The notes under the pieces were generated by a model. The model did no database searches and was not told the origin of the DNA. It saw only the letters and a program-made list of their open reading frames with translations. The translations under genes and the position numbers were made by a program. A DNA stretch of 64,000 nucleotides from positions 303,671 to 367,670 of the forward strand of contig NW_017265167.1 of NCBI RefSeq assembly GCF_001638985.1, written 5' to 3'. Shown piece after piece: positions 11,374-24,354 of the stretch (position 1 is the stretch's first letter; each line of letters starts with the position of its first letter). This DNA comes from Phycomyces blakesleeanus NRRL 1555(-). Taxonomy: Eukaryota; Mucoromycota; Mucoromycetes; Mucorales; Phycomycetaceae.

Positions 11374-12793
11374 TTATGCGTGTTTGGTAAATGCCCCAGA
11401 AAACCTCTTTCGTAGCATCTTTACCATCAAGCCAAACCAGTACACATTAAGACCCATTGTAACGACATCAGCAACACCGTATACAATCCATACTACATAT
11501 ATAAAAAAAGGGAATTTAGAATCAATATATACATATATACATATGCAAGATTGAACGATTAAAAATATGTATTCAAAATTAAACTTACGTCTTAACGGAA
11601 CACGATCTCTTACGGCATAAATATCCACTATGAAAAGGAAGCAGAATAAACAGCAAATGTTAAACAAAACAACTCACACAGCTATAAACTTCTCCTTTTC
11701 TTTCTTATTCATTCATTCTCCTTCTCTAGCTCTAACTCTCTTTCCTTTCGTTTCTATATATATATATATAAAGAACACTTACTCAAGAACTGGAAAGACA
11801 TGTAGAATCCAAAGATGATACGTGCGCAAAAGAATGTAGTCAACAACACAATACCATTAACCAACTGAATCTTGCTCCCGGTCCAGCCGAGTTTATCCTA
11901 ATATACAATTCAGTTCAGTTCAGTCCAATTCAATTCAATTCAATTCAATTCAATACACATGCCCATATATATAGATAAAATCTTACCATGAACCAGTTGA
12001 AGTTTAAAAAGATGGTGCTCAGCTCGTACATAAGAAAGATAGCGCCATAGTAATTGACAAATGGGTACTAATTCACATTTGGAATTAGTCAATAATAATA
12101 ATACTAATGCTGTAGTAACTATGACAAAAGACTTACGAATGAAAAGATAAACACTGAGAACGATGCAATTCCGTGGACTACCATAGTAATTCCCTGATCT
12201 TTATAGAAATAAAGAGCTGTAAAGGTATCCCACAAAAAGTACCTAACAGAATGTATGTTTATATTTAATAAATATTTATATATACTTATTTAAAAAAAGA
12301 CGCAAAAAACACAGAGCACAAAACACAAAGCACAGCACAGTACAACACAACAAATATATATATATACAATAAAGAAAGAAAGAAAGAAAATGTTCTTACC
12401 CACAAGACACCGAGTAGATGTCTGCTGCCCATGGTACATATCCAAATACTCGGTCACTCTTTAGTGTATCGTCTGCCATGATAAAAAAGGATCCAGTAAC
12501 TACGATGAGACAATGTACTGTAGACACCACATGGACATGCCAGTTTGGACCATTGTACTGTGGGTAATTACAATAATATGAATATTTGATATCTGAATAA
12601 AATAATAATGTTTTGTAGGTAACCAACTTACTCCTTTAAAGAACTGGAAGGTCTTTGGGAACAAGACAGGTGAGATGAGACGAGAGATCTCATAGATGAT
12701 AGTACAGATCACTGCTGACAGCAAGACAATTTGCCAATGATTCTTGAGTGTGGAGAGCGACAGGTAGTCACAAAGTGCATAAAAGTTATCCAT
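11374..12793 (-). CDS. TLC-domain multi-pass membrane protein (TLCD4/TMEM56-like)
   Basis: Seven exons on the minus strand: 12793-12632, 12557-12400, 12242-12137, 12067-11987, 11897-11783, 11627-11589 and 11492-11374. They sum to 780 bases (259 residues) with every splice phase consistent. The protein is hydrophobic, with about six to seven membrane segments. The order of blocks fits the TRAM/LAG1/CLN8 (TLC) fold: an N-terminal segment, WHVHVVSTVHCLIVV, FGYVPWAADIYSVSCGYFLWD, MVVHGIASFSVF, FLMYELSTIFLNFNWFM and a final NVYWFGLMVKML helix with a basic tail. TLC proteins act in ER, Golgi or plasma-membrane lipid handling, and only some are ceramide synthases. The protein lacks the homeobox and extended Lag1 motif of ceramide synthases, so a TLCD-type lipid regulator is more likely. 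The start is the ATG giving MDNFYALC. Confidence 0.8.
11908..11955. repeat. AATTC/GTTCA pentanucleotide array in a TLC-gene intron
   Basis: Tandem five-base units that drift from CAGTT to CAATT lie wholly within the intron 11898-11986 of the TLC gene. Simple repeat. Confidence 0.9.
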
Positions 12794-13587
12794 CCCAAGC
12801 TTGTGGAATTTGTATACAGAACAAATGATATATATAGAGAGAAAAAAATTTATAAAATTATAACAAAAAAAAATAGTAAAGAAGAAGAAGAAGAAGAAGA
12901 GGTAGGTTAAAAAGAAGATGTTGAATATAATACAAGGTGCATTAGATAAAATAAAATTATCAAATACACCCATAAATACATATATAAATACCTTTTTTTT
13001 TTTTCCTTTTTTTTTTAATCGTCCCAAAAACGGAGATCAAAAGAATTTGCCTTGTGCTTGTGTGTGTTTTTTATATATTTATATATATATCTAACTCATT
13101 GCTTTCCCCAATGATAGGGGGCGAATGAAATATTGTGCTTAGACCACGGAGGGCCACGCAGAGTAAAAAAATATATATACAAATTTATATAAATACAATA
13201 ATGATTTGTACATCATTCAAGAAAAAATAAATAATAAATATATATAGAGAGAGAGAGAGCGTGTGCGTATAATAAATTTGTGTGTGTATATGAAATTTAT
13301 GTGTGTATGAAAGTATGAGACATATGAGGTATATAAGGTACATGGCTAAGTATATGAATGAACGAATGTATGTAAAGATGTATATATATATATATATAAA
13401 TCACGTGGTCCAGAGTGTTGTCTTGTACGGACACGGACACGGATAAAATAAAATAAAATAAGAAAGCAAGCAAGCAAGCACATACACACACACATACGCA
13501 CGCACACACATACATACATACATACATACATACAATTATATATATATATATAGAAATAATATAAAATATATATATATATATATATAT
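12794..13587. other. Spacer between TLC and methyltransferase genes
   Basis: Dense simple repeats: a GAA run (about 12880-12900), long T and A runs, AG (about 13245-13258), CATA/ACAT tetranucleotides (13509-13537) and TA runs. No gene is supported. Apparent frames here read only Tyr/Ile or Val/Cys repeats. Confidence 0.65.
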
Positions 13588-15755
13588 TTACTCTTTTAAT
13601 GGTTTTCTTGCTGTGAATATTCTCCATTCTGCAACATTTTCATGTTCTTCAAACTCATCAAGTGCTCCCAGGCACACACGTTCATACTCCTCAGAAGTGA
13701 CTCTGATTTCAGATAACCACCATTTCCTCATGGATTTGAAAAGAGCCTTTATCTGTTCCTTGTAGAGATATCCTTGTTGTTTTTTGGCTACAAAAAAAAA
13801 TAGATAATAGATTATTATTAATATTATTAATATTAATATAAAATTATTATAGAAAGAAATTAAAGGACCCTTTAAAAAAAAAGCAAAAAAAAAAAAAAAA
13901 TTACTTGGATCATCTGGCCATTCACCAATTGGTATACTATAGACCGTCTCTTCAACATCTTCAAACCCAGTTTTCTGAAGGAGTGGCTCAATGGACTGGA
14001 CATAATGGGGATCCACACCAATCATGGAAGCAGCAATCTTGTACCACTCATTCACTAATGCCAAGACCGGTCCTGGGCTTTTGAATAAGATGTCTACATA
14101 ACCGACCCACAAATACAACACACATTGCATTAGAATATTATATATGTTTTACATATATAATTATACGTTGATGATTATGCCATTTAAATTAAAAAAAAAT
14201 TAAAAAAAAATCTTACCATATTCCACGAGTTGTAATTTTCCACCGGGTTTCAAAACTCGTTGAAATTCTTTAACTAGATCAGGCCAATATTTGGCTGGAA
14301 CAACCGTCGCAACATCTCGTTGATTGATTAAGTCAAATGTATTGTCAGGGAAAGGAAGAGGACTGAGTAAATCGGCATAGATGTACTTTAGATTCGGTAG
14401 ACCAGCTACACAAACTCCATTTTGATTCTCTTCAAAATCAGCCAAAGATACTCCTCCCGTGATAGGCAGAACGACATCAAGACCAATGACCTTTGCACCG
14501 GGGTATGCTTGAGCCATTTCCAATGTCCACAAGCCTAAATAAAGAGTTATTAATTTATTTAAATATAATTTCTTTCTTCTCCTTTCTTTACATTTATCAT
14601 TTTATGAATTCACTCTATTTCACTTCATTTTTTTTTTATTCCAATCCCATATATAGTGTAAGACCCTCTTAACTATCAACTTACCAACACCACATCCACA
14701 ATCGAGGATCTGTTTAGGCTGTTGGTCCAATTCGACCTTTAGATTGCCACCAAATACCATTTTTAATACATAGTGCTAAAAAAGAAAGAAAAAATATTAG
14801 ACTCTTATCAGTCACGTTAAGTAGACCTATTAAATAAGATCAATTAGTTTCTATGGTTTATTTACCTGTCTCCACTGTCTAGATATACAAATATGTACGT
14901 ATATATATTGTGTGTGTGTGTATTTAGTAATATGAAAGATATATAGCGTATGGATACATAGATATGTGTGGGTGTTAAATCTTACCTATCTCGTTCTCTT
15001 TCTGCTCCATATTCATACAACCATTTTTGTGGATCGACGGTAATATTGTTATCTTTAAGTGACGGTGATACGATGGCTGGTTTTGTGGGACTCTTGGTGC
15101 TTAAGCCGGATTCAAGGCTCGATAAGGATACAAAATGTACATTTGAGTCAAAAACGATAGAAACAGGCTGAGGTGATTCGGCTGGAGCAAAGGGACGGTA
15201 AGGTGGGCTGTAATTTTTGGAGGCAGACAAGGATCCCACGCCGTCCGAAAGAGTCGATGACCAATGGCTGGGTGGTGAGCCCAGATGTGTTGTGGTTGTA
15301 TGCATAGTGTTTGTGGTTGATATTGTTGTGGTTGATGTTGATGATGATGACATGGTCGAGTGATAATTTTGAGTCGGTGTTCTGGGTTCATCATCACTCG
15401 TAAAAGAAGATATACTCCTGTTCTCCATACCACACCCACCATTAAAACTCGTTGTTGTTGTGGCTGTTGTTGTAGGGCTTGTTTGCCCTGAGCTAGACGA
15501 TTTTTTGTGACGAGAGGTAGAAATAACTGACGAAAGGGACGATAGCGGAGTGATCTGGTCGGTCATCAAGACCACCTTGTGGTTTATAGGACTCACACCC
15601 GTAGTTCGATGGGCTCGAGAATGAGATGCTGGAAAGGACTGGGTCGGTCTCGAAGCATATTCTGTGCTGAATTTTCCTTGGGCTGGGACACTTCGTTTGC
15701 GTCTTCGTGAACCACTTCTTACACTATCCGAATCTTTACTGAGTTGACTTCCCAT
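13588..15755 (-). CDS. LaeA-like SAM-dependent methyltransferase with long N-terminal extension
   Basis: Six exons on the minus strand: 15755-14986, 14878-14866 (13 bases), 14775-14685, 14534-14217, 14093-13905 and 13787-13588. They total 1581 bases (526 residues), all phases consistent. Residues 1-250 are Ser/Thr-rich and probably disordered. The chain starts MGSQLSKDS, a good N-myristoylation pattern (Gly2, Ser6, Lys7). The class I methyltransferase domain has motif I ILDCGCGVG (284-292), an acidic VIGLDVV after strand 2, and a post-I FDLINQRD region, followed by VLKPGGKLQLVEYG. This arrangement is typical of the fungal UMTA/LaeA-like family, whose best-known member regulates development and secondary metabolism from the nucleus. 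The substrate here is unknown, and a membrane-anchored enzyme is possible. The microexon codes QWRQ and links the extension to the catalytic domain. Confidence 0.82.
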
Positions 15756-18700
15756 CCCTTTCTGTGATAAAGAAAAAAAGAAGAAGTATTATATATAGGT
15801 ATAGAGGGTGAGAGATAGAGATAGAGAGAGAAAAGGCTATTGAAGAAGAATTAAAGAAGAGTATTTATATAAATATATATTGTGTGTGTAAAGCAGGAAA
15901 AGCAATTAAAAGAAAAAAAAAGGGAAAAGGAAAAATAAGAACCAAGCTTAAATTTTGTGTGCGTCTGTGTGTGTCTGTGTGCATTTGTGGAGTGTAAATT
16001 CCATAGTATTACGATTGCGATCATTTCCTTTTTTTCCCTTTTTTTTCCGTTTGTGCACAAGGAAAAATCTGTGGAAGTGATGTGATTTACTAGTCTTTAT
16101 TATCTTCACTATCATTATTAGCTTTACCATTACTGCTGCTACTGATAATGCTGCTGCTAATACTGGCTATGGTACAAATCTTCTTGCCAATATAATCTAT
16201 CCATTGACTCTGGTGCCATCTATTTATTCAATCTTATCATTATATCTTTATTGTTCATGTTAGTATAATTTATTATCTGAAACTGGGTTTTGAAGGTAGT
16301 GCTCTTGTGTTACTTGTTAAATCCAAGGGTATGGCTATTACATATGTATGCATACACGCACCTAATATATATATATATATATATAATCTGAGGTCAATTT
16401 CACAAGGCCTAGTAATGTAATCTGTTTATCGGGTTTTAATTTCTGGTTGCTCTTGTTATCTTTATGAATATGAATTGGTCCATACTAGCCTAGAGATGAA
16501 AGAAGTGATTGAGAATAAACATCCGTTTTGCATATTTGTGTATGTACTGTGTGTGTGTGGGAAACTAATACAAAGAAACCAAAATAATACCTAAATCATA
16601 AACTAAAAGGGTCTATTCTTTGGTAACTTTAATGCTTTGTAATACTTTTAATATCTGGGATAAACTCCTATACAATTTAGCCTAATATATTCCAGTTTAA
16701 TATAATGTAATAAAATTCAATGCAATTCAATGCAATTCAATTCGATCTTGGAAATGGCTTTTATCATTTGAAGTTATGCCAAAGTGAACATATGAATATA
16801 CAGCATTTTTTTTTTTGCAAAAGTAAGAAAAGAAAGAAAACTAGGTTTGATGTGGGGATTCTTCTTATTCTATGTACTGTCGGAAACATGCTACACCAGT
16901 ATAACCCACTTTATTCTTCGATTTCTCTTTGTGTTAAATCATTTTCCCATATATGGAAAGATAAATGGGCCATTCTCCAGGTTTTTTTTTTATTTAAAGA
17001 AAAGGTTCGTTGTAGATTATTGACCCTTGACATTGGTAGATTTAGAGCCCTTATCATTCACTTAAACGCATATGATAGTTGGCAGATTACAGAAACATGG
17101 ATATTAATTTTGATAATCGTCATTATCATAGCCGATATTGCATTGTGTCTTTTAACGAATTAAATAAGAAGAAGAGAGAAAGGAAAGATTAATTGCACGA
17201 GCCAACAAGATCTTGATCTTCAGGAACAGGCTGACCCACGATTTAATTCAGATTCAAATCATTATTTCATTTTATATTATTTTATATTATTTTTAATATA
17301 AAAAAAAGGCTAATTTTTTGTAATCCTTTGTAAATATCCCCCTTTTGTTTTTTAATTAATAATAATGGATTTCTATAAAATTCTATTCGAGAATATACCA
17401 GAAGCCGGTCATATTTCTTGATTTCCAAAGTATGGTTAATAATCAAGGAATTACACGTATGGCTCATCATACCTTATCTTATTTATAGTCTGTCACTGAA
17501 AACGATCTTTCTTTCATTTCTATTAAAGAATTCTCGGTAAAGCAAACTCTATAAATGTATTGTATCTTAAGTAATATATAGTATCTATGCATAATGCGTG
17601 CAGGTATTTTTTTTAAAAAAAAAACAAAAAGAATTGAAGAGGTTAAAATTTGATCCTGTCAAAAATAAAGAAAGAAAAAGATTCGAGATCAAATAGGAAA
17701 ATTACGTGTTGATATGAATTGGTCATCATTTTATTCATTTCATTTCTTTTCATTTCTTTCCATTTCCTAATTCATTCATTAATCCATTCATTCACTCAAA
17801 AAGAAGAAAATTTGAGGGGGAGATAGAAAGAAATGGTTTGTTTGTTTGATTGACTCAATTGGCTTGTATTCAATGGTCAAGGTTATCTCAAAACATATTT
17901 GAAATATGAATACAAAAAAAAAGGAAAAAGAGTAAAAGAAGAGAAAAAAGAAGAGATGTACCTTATTTGACAGGCAAAGGTTGTAATCATTACACTGCTT
18001 AGCAACCAGAACCCCCCCCCCCCTTTAACTGTTATTTTCTTGTTATCTATTTATTCCTGGATTAGTCAGATTCTGTGTCTTTATTCTTATTTGTTTGTTT
18101 ATTCAGTTTGTGTAATGAATTGAAAATGGATATAAAGATGGTTTACACATAACAAGAAACACACACGAATATATCCATACATGGACAAAATGTTTGAGAG
18201 ATTATTCGAGTATTTATTTGTATTTTGCATTTTGTATTTATATTTATATTGTTACTTTATAAAATATATAGATATAATAATAATAATAGTAGTAGTAGTA
18301 GTAGCAGTAGTAGCTGTGAATTAATAAGCCATGCTACCAAACAAGGTTCAAGATAATTTAAACTTTCTGTCTTTCTTTCTTTATATACCTATCTTTATAT
18401 ATATTATTGTCTTGGTAACATATTATTACCATAAGAAGCTAAATTTATTTGTCAAAGAAAAGAAAAACAATTTTACTGCGGATGTATTTTTAATAAATAA
18501 ATAAATTAAAAAAAGGTTTGATATTATATAAATGTGTGAACGTAATAAGCTTATATTTATTTATTCATTTATTTATTCAATTGGCTATAACTTTTTTTTA
18601 TAAAAATATCTTTCTAAAGAAATACCTTGGCAACTAATCAGCTATTTTTATACATACATAAGATATCACAATTTTTTATTCCTGTACAATCGAGTGTCAG

Positions 18701-21640
18701 TAACATCTTCATCACAAATTATTGTAATTTGTGATAATTTAATGATAATTTACGAAGCACTAAATAGTAAGAAACGTGGATAATTAAAAATTGATGATAA
18801 AAACATAAATGTACATGGAGAATTTCTGTTATTATCATTATTATTATTATGATTAAGAATGAGAATAGGAAACGTATGTATACATCTACGCACCCAATTC
18901 CATTATCTGTGGCTAGCTGTTTTCTTTTCTGTATTATAGTCCCTGGTTCTAGGTCTATTGTATATATATATATATAGTATATATAATGTGAGTGTGTGTA
19001 TTTTCTCTTGATTTATTTTTAATTCTAAAGTACATATATAAGTGTAAAATACAAATATAACTGCCAATGTCAATACCAATGCCAATATCAATATCAATAC
19101 CGGTACTAATACTAATGCCAATGCCAATGCTAATACAAGTATAAATATATATAAAAACATCATTTTTTTGGAGTGTGTGTATTTTTGGCAGTATGTGTAT
19201 CCTTGGCACTATGTGCAGATGTATACATGTATATATGTGAGTGTGTATATATGTATATACTATACTTGTATTACGTACAAAAGAGCACTTGGCTGAGGAA
19301 GCTTTTTTTATTTTATTTTATTTTATATATTTTCCAGAAAAGGGAAATACAATATGACTTGTCGTAACCATAGATCCATAATAGGACTTTGATTAAGAAA
19401 AGACGGGTTAATAGTTACTGCATGTGACTCAAATTGAGTATATATCAAACAGATTGCAGAAACACGTTTAAAAAGACACAAGAATAATAATAAAAAAAGG
19501 AGTATTATAGAGATATATACAGATATACATATTTGTACATCTATAGTACTCTATTCTTTTCCAAGTCTCAAGGTTATCAAATGGAATGTGCTTCAGTTGG
19601 CTACTGTATGACAACCCGCATCCTCGGTCTAATAAATGCGCGTTAAGAAAGCAAGAAAAGAAACAAAAGAAAAGAAAGAAAGAAAACAAAAGTGGCTCGC
19701 CAATTGTTGTTCTTGTTTAGGTCAAGAGTGTGGCGCTTTTCCGCTTCTTTTCTTTCTTTCCTTGCTTCTTTCTTACAATGAATAGCTTGGCATGGACAAG
19801 ACATTTTTGGTGAATCTTTTTTTTTTTTTTTGAAAAAAAATTATTCTTATTTTTATAAATTTTCTCTTAATATTTATGTGTGTAAACCGGTTGCCAAGCA
19901 AATCAAGATATATCAGCTACCAAGAATTGATAATTATTATCATTTCCTTTAAAGAAGAACGTGAAAAGACTTGAGATCAATAAATCAATAAATCAATCAA
20001 TATTTATATATATATATGTATAATACATATTATAATATATATACAAATGGAGAACGAAATCTTAAAGAAATAATAAAAGAAAGAAAAAAGGTGTTTCAAT
20101 TTAATTCAATAATGATAATGATAATAATAGCGATATTAGCAAATGGTAGCAACAGGATGAGGAGGGATATTAATGATAGTAATGGTAATATAACAGCGAT
20201 AATAATACTCAAAGGAACCATAGGTAGAGAAAGTAAAATTTCCTGTACGCAGAATAAAGTATCACAGCTTTACCTTAATTTTTTTTTCTTTTATTTTTCC
20301 TATGCGTTGTGCCAAGGATACGCCGCCGAATGATGTCAATATAAGTAAAAAAAAAAAAAGCAAACAAACATTCAGGGCCGCCTTGACCCGATTATGTGGA
20401 CTTGAATAGTTTGCCTATATTCCGGTGAAGTTATCTTAGCTATAAACAATTTCCTTTTATATATATCGGTAGATTGGTTAACTAATAAAGAAATGTTGAT
20501 GTAAGTTGGGAGTACAGGTGTCCATATTAGGTGGTTCAAATAGAGGGAAAAAAAGGAAATGATGGGGATCCCGTTAATGGGTTGACTCATATAAAAAAGA
20601 AAAATAATAATAAAGAAACAGACGTACAGAAGTGTATATATATATATATATATACAGAAATAGACAAGCGTTTGAATTGAATTGATCTTATTAATAAGGC
20701 AAAAGAAAAAAAATAAAATAAAGAATTAAAGAAAACTGAATATATATATATATATATTTAAAAAAAGAGAAGATTTGTCAGTATTAGTATCATTATTGGT
20801 ATCTGTATTGATACAAGTAGCCGTAACCATAACCATAATAGTAACAGTAACAGTGAAAGTGACAGTAATGGCAATTCTAATACTAGTGGCTATGGCAACG
20901 GTAATATCTATAGTAAATATCAATATCTTTGGTAATAGTACATGCTGAGCAAATTATTAAGCCAAAAAAAATACAAAAAAAGGGCGATTACCTTTTAATT
21001 ATCATCTCTGGTTTCTTACTAGACAAGAAGAGACATAAAGAGAGAAATATACTTCTGGGCTGAGGAAGCGGGGGGGGATTCGAAAAGCAGTTATAGAAAT
21101 TGTAACAGAAATTGAGAAAAGAAGAGTTGAAAATAAATCAATGAAAATAAATTAACAGATATTTCCATTGTGTATTCTAGTGTATTTTCTCACTTTACTA
21201 CATCTTCCAGACCTTCTTCGTACCACAATTAGGGTCACTTGTATCAGCTTTTCTGGATTATTTTTCCTATCGGTCTTTGGAAATAAACATGGGATCGTAA
21301 GGGTGTGCGTGTGTGCTCCCTTTGTATTGCTCCAAGTCTTTTTATAATACAAAATAAAAATAAAGTAAAATAAAGTTCATCATATTCAAATTGTATATTG
21401 ACAAGTCTTTTTTTTTTGGTGTATAAATATTATTTATATATAAAATATATAAAAATACACACACAAGCACACAAGCACACAAGCACAAACGCATATATAA
21501 ATATAAATATAAATATATAAATATCTAAATTCAAAAATAAATAAAAATATATAAAGGCAAAAAACCACAAAAAAATTAAAAAATCTTATTGTTCAAGATC
21601 TTATACTTCTCTTGTATTCTTACTCACCAACCATAAACAC
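15756..21640. other. 5.9-kb gene-poor region upstream of the zinc-finger gene
   Basis: Very AT-rich, with TA runs, AGT/ATT repeats near 18270-18310, a run of twelve C at 18012-18023, and GT/AC-rich stretches near 19170-19260. Frames up to about 147 codons (16720-17163, plus strand) have no recognisable domain and unconvincing composition. It may hold the long regulatory region or 5' leader of the downstream transcription factor. No gene is supported. Confidence 0.55.
18012..18023. repeat. C12 homopolymer
   Basis: Twelve consecutive C on the plus strand within AT-rich intergenic DNA. It is one of three notable C tracts in the window. Confidence 0.95.
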
Positions 21641-22822
21641 ATGGAAAATTCCAATTCATTCTTCAACGTATTCATTTCAAAGCCTTACTATCAAGACATT
21701 GACATGAATAACCTGGAATCCATTGCTGATTCAGACATTGTCTGCTCAGTTCCAATCGCAGTCCAGAATACCAACCATCACAACATCAGTATCAACATCA
21801 ACGACAACAGTAACCATAGCGACAGTTTCAACGATAATAGCAGCTATCTTTCACCTTATTCCATCACTACATCGCCGCTATCACCGAACGGTTGGAACTT
21901 TAGCCCTCAAGGTAAACACAAAAATATAGATTTTTAACATTTTTTTTAAAGAAAAATTCATACAAAATAAATCAAATCAAATCTAACTCTGATTCTTATT
22001 CTTATTTGTACATTAGTACCAGATTTCCTTTCGATCCCTTCTTATGGTTCATTGTCTTCTACAGGCGACTCAAGTACAACCATGTGCCCGGGACTAACTG
22101 CTCAAGACGATTTTTACCTGGAGGAACATCTAAGCCCTTATTCTCCAGGACTGTCTTCGATCACCGGAAGTGTAGACTGCAACTCTTTCTGTAGCTACAA
22201 CAGCCCCTATACCTTCCAGCACGCCACTCCAAGCCCCAGCTACTCTCCAGCAATCATCACCAACGATCTCGCCACACCTTACGACCCAACTCTTGGCTTC
22301 ACTCCCTGGATTGACTCCTGGTTGCCTTCCGACACTCCCCAAGCTCTTTTTTCCGATGACCACAACGGCACCACACTCGCCTCTATCGAGCAGCTGATGG
22401 ACCAGCACCTGGTGATTGCCTCGCCCGCAGCAGAACACCAGCCTCTTCACGAGCCACAACACAGTCACACTGTCACCATCAAGGCTGAAGATAGCAATAG
22501 TAACAGCAGTAACAGCAGTGGTAGCGCTAATACTGCCACTGCCACTGCCACTACTGTTACTGCTACTTCTGTCATCATTAGTCCAGAACCTGCAAAGAAA
22601 CTCGGAAGAGCTCTTCACAAATGCATGTTCTGCTCCCATACTAGTAACAGAGCCAATAACATGAAAGAACATGTCCGTACACACGACCCTCTCCGTCCCA
22701 AAAACTACTCTTGTCCCGTGTGCGACAAGAAATTTGCTCGAAAGCATGATATGAAACGCCACACCAAATCTCACAGCCGTTCAAATGTTCGTCAACCCCG
22801 TAGAAAGGCAGCAGCAGTTTAA
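21641..22822 (+). CDS. C2H2 zinc-finger transcription factor
   Basis: Two exons, 21641-21911 and 22017-22822, joined in phase, giving 358 residues. The long N-terminal part (about 1-280) is rich in Ser, Thr, Asn and Pro, with acidic and aromatic patches that could serve as an activation domain, and includes a serine/asparagine run and a TATATAT repeat. The C-terminus carries two consecutive fingers of the form C-x2-C-x12-H-x3-H: CMFCSHTSNRANNMKEHVRTH and CPVCDKKFARKHDMKRHTKSH. These are followed by a basic tail (RQPRRK) that could be a nuclear signal. Paired C-terminal fingers of this type occur in fungal Crz1/Ace/Azf1-like regulators, but the specific family cannot be assigned. The regulon is unknown. 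A 5.9-kb gene-free region lies upstream. Confidence 0.82.
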
Positions 22823-23807
22823 ACACTTTTGTTGATATTGTTATTATACTTCTTTACCTTTCTTTGTACCTAGATTCTTTTTGCTTTACTTTACTTTACT
22901 TTACTTTACTTTACTTTACTTTAAATTCTTCTTTTGACCTTGTACATGAACACTCTTTTCCTTTTTATTTTTATTTTTTGAAATTCATTCTTTATAGATG
23001 TTTATTTTAGATTCTTCACATAGTAACACTTTCTTATATTTTTTTTCATTTTTCTTTTTTACAAGCACATATTTCCTTTTAAACAACACATGCATTATTC
23101 TTCTTGTTTCTTCATCTTTATCTTTATCTTTATCGTCCACCGTATATATGTACAAAGCAAATCCTATAGGTACCTATATTTCTTTAAATATGAACTCAAT
23201 TTCTTTTTCTCTTTCAATTTTTATATATACAAACACACATATAATAATAATAATAATAATAATACACATATCTTTTACCATCGTCATTATCAGCCACTTG
23301 TCAATATGTTTTTTTTTTGGTTTAATTTTGTATAACTTTGTAAGATGGTCCAAGAATAATACATTTTTGTATGTATGGAACTCGTATGTTCCAAAAAATA
23401 TTAAAGAAAGCAAAACCCTAAAACAAAAAAAAAACAACGGGTTACTTTATGACTCATATTTCCTTTTGTAAAACTTGGCATTTCATATAAAACCCAAAAA
23501 TAATAATAAAATAATATAATATATCCTCATATATATATATATAAAATATATTTATTTTGCATTTATGTACATGCATACGTATGCCTGCATGTTTGTGCCT
23601 CTAAACGTGGCTTGCTTTGTACTTGCCACATTTTTTTTTGTTTTTTTTTTATAATTATTTTTGTCCAATTTTGATTTATTTTTTTTTTAAAAAAAAAAAA
23701 AAAAAAGATCAAATCATTTGGGACTATTTTTTTTTGTACCTCTTTTATTTTATTATATTTTTATTATATACTACTTGCTATCTTTGAGAATATATTATAT
23801 ACGTATA
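22823..23807. other. Spacer after the zinc-finger gene
   Basis: 3' UTR and spacer with a TTTAC tandem array (22884-22923), an AAT run (about 23242-23262) and several long T and A runs. No supported gene. Confidence 0.6.
22884..22923. repeat. TTTAC pentanucleotide array
   Basis: Eight tandem five-base units (CTTTA) in the 3' UTR of the zinc-finger gene. Confidence 0.9.
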
Positions 23808-23997
23808 ATGTCAGACCCTCAATTCGAAAAGGATTCTTACAACATCCCACTGGATTTAACGATGTTCCACAGTCTAGAAGAACGTGCTCATTCATTGTCA
23901 GATGACTTTAATGGAACAGTGGCGAGATTAAAAGACCAAATGAATCAGGTAAAATGAGAGCATCCCACATTTAATTTCATTTTCATTTTTATTTTCA

Positions 23998-24044
<47 letters not shown>

Positions 24045-24318
24045 TAATTATAAATCAAATGAACATTTATGCTTACAGAAAATAATAATAACAATAATTA
24101 ATTGAATGTGAATCAGATGTCTACTTGGACAGCTGATGCTGGTTCAGTCTACACTAGCTCTGTCAAACAACTATCCAAAGAAATCGAAGTTTGTACAGGC
24201 AAAACTGTAGGATTGATTACACAGTGTGACGAATTGGATAAGGATTTTGCGCAGTTGGTTGATCTTTCAAGACAAATGTAAGGCGAAATAGATTTCAAAA
24301 AAGCCCTTTCCTCCCTTT

Positions 24319-24354
<36 letters not shown>

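Noticed and set aside
13297..13627. Tyr/Ile and Val/Cys-rich minus-strand frames
   Set aside because: They translate TA, CACA and CATA microsatellites; the real last methyltransferase exon begins at 13787 in gene orientation and ends at 13588.
16720..17163. 147-codon plus-strand frame as a gene
   Set aside because: The composition is irregular with homopolymer-derived stretches, there is no domain or splice context, and the frame starts in a repeated GCAATTCAAT tract.
22130..22774. 214-codon frame antisense to the zinc-finger exon
   Set aside because: The sense frame carries two complete C2H2 fingers; the antisense frame has no features.
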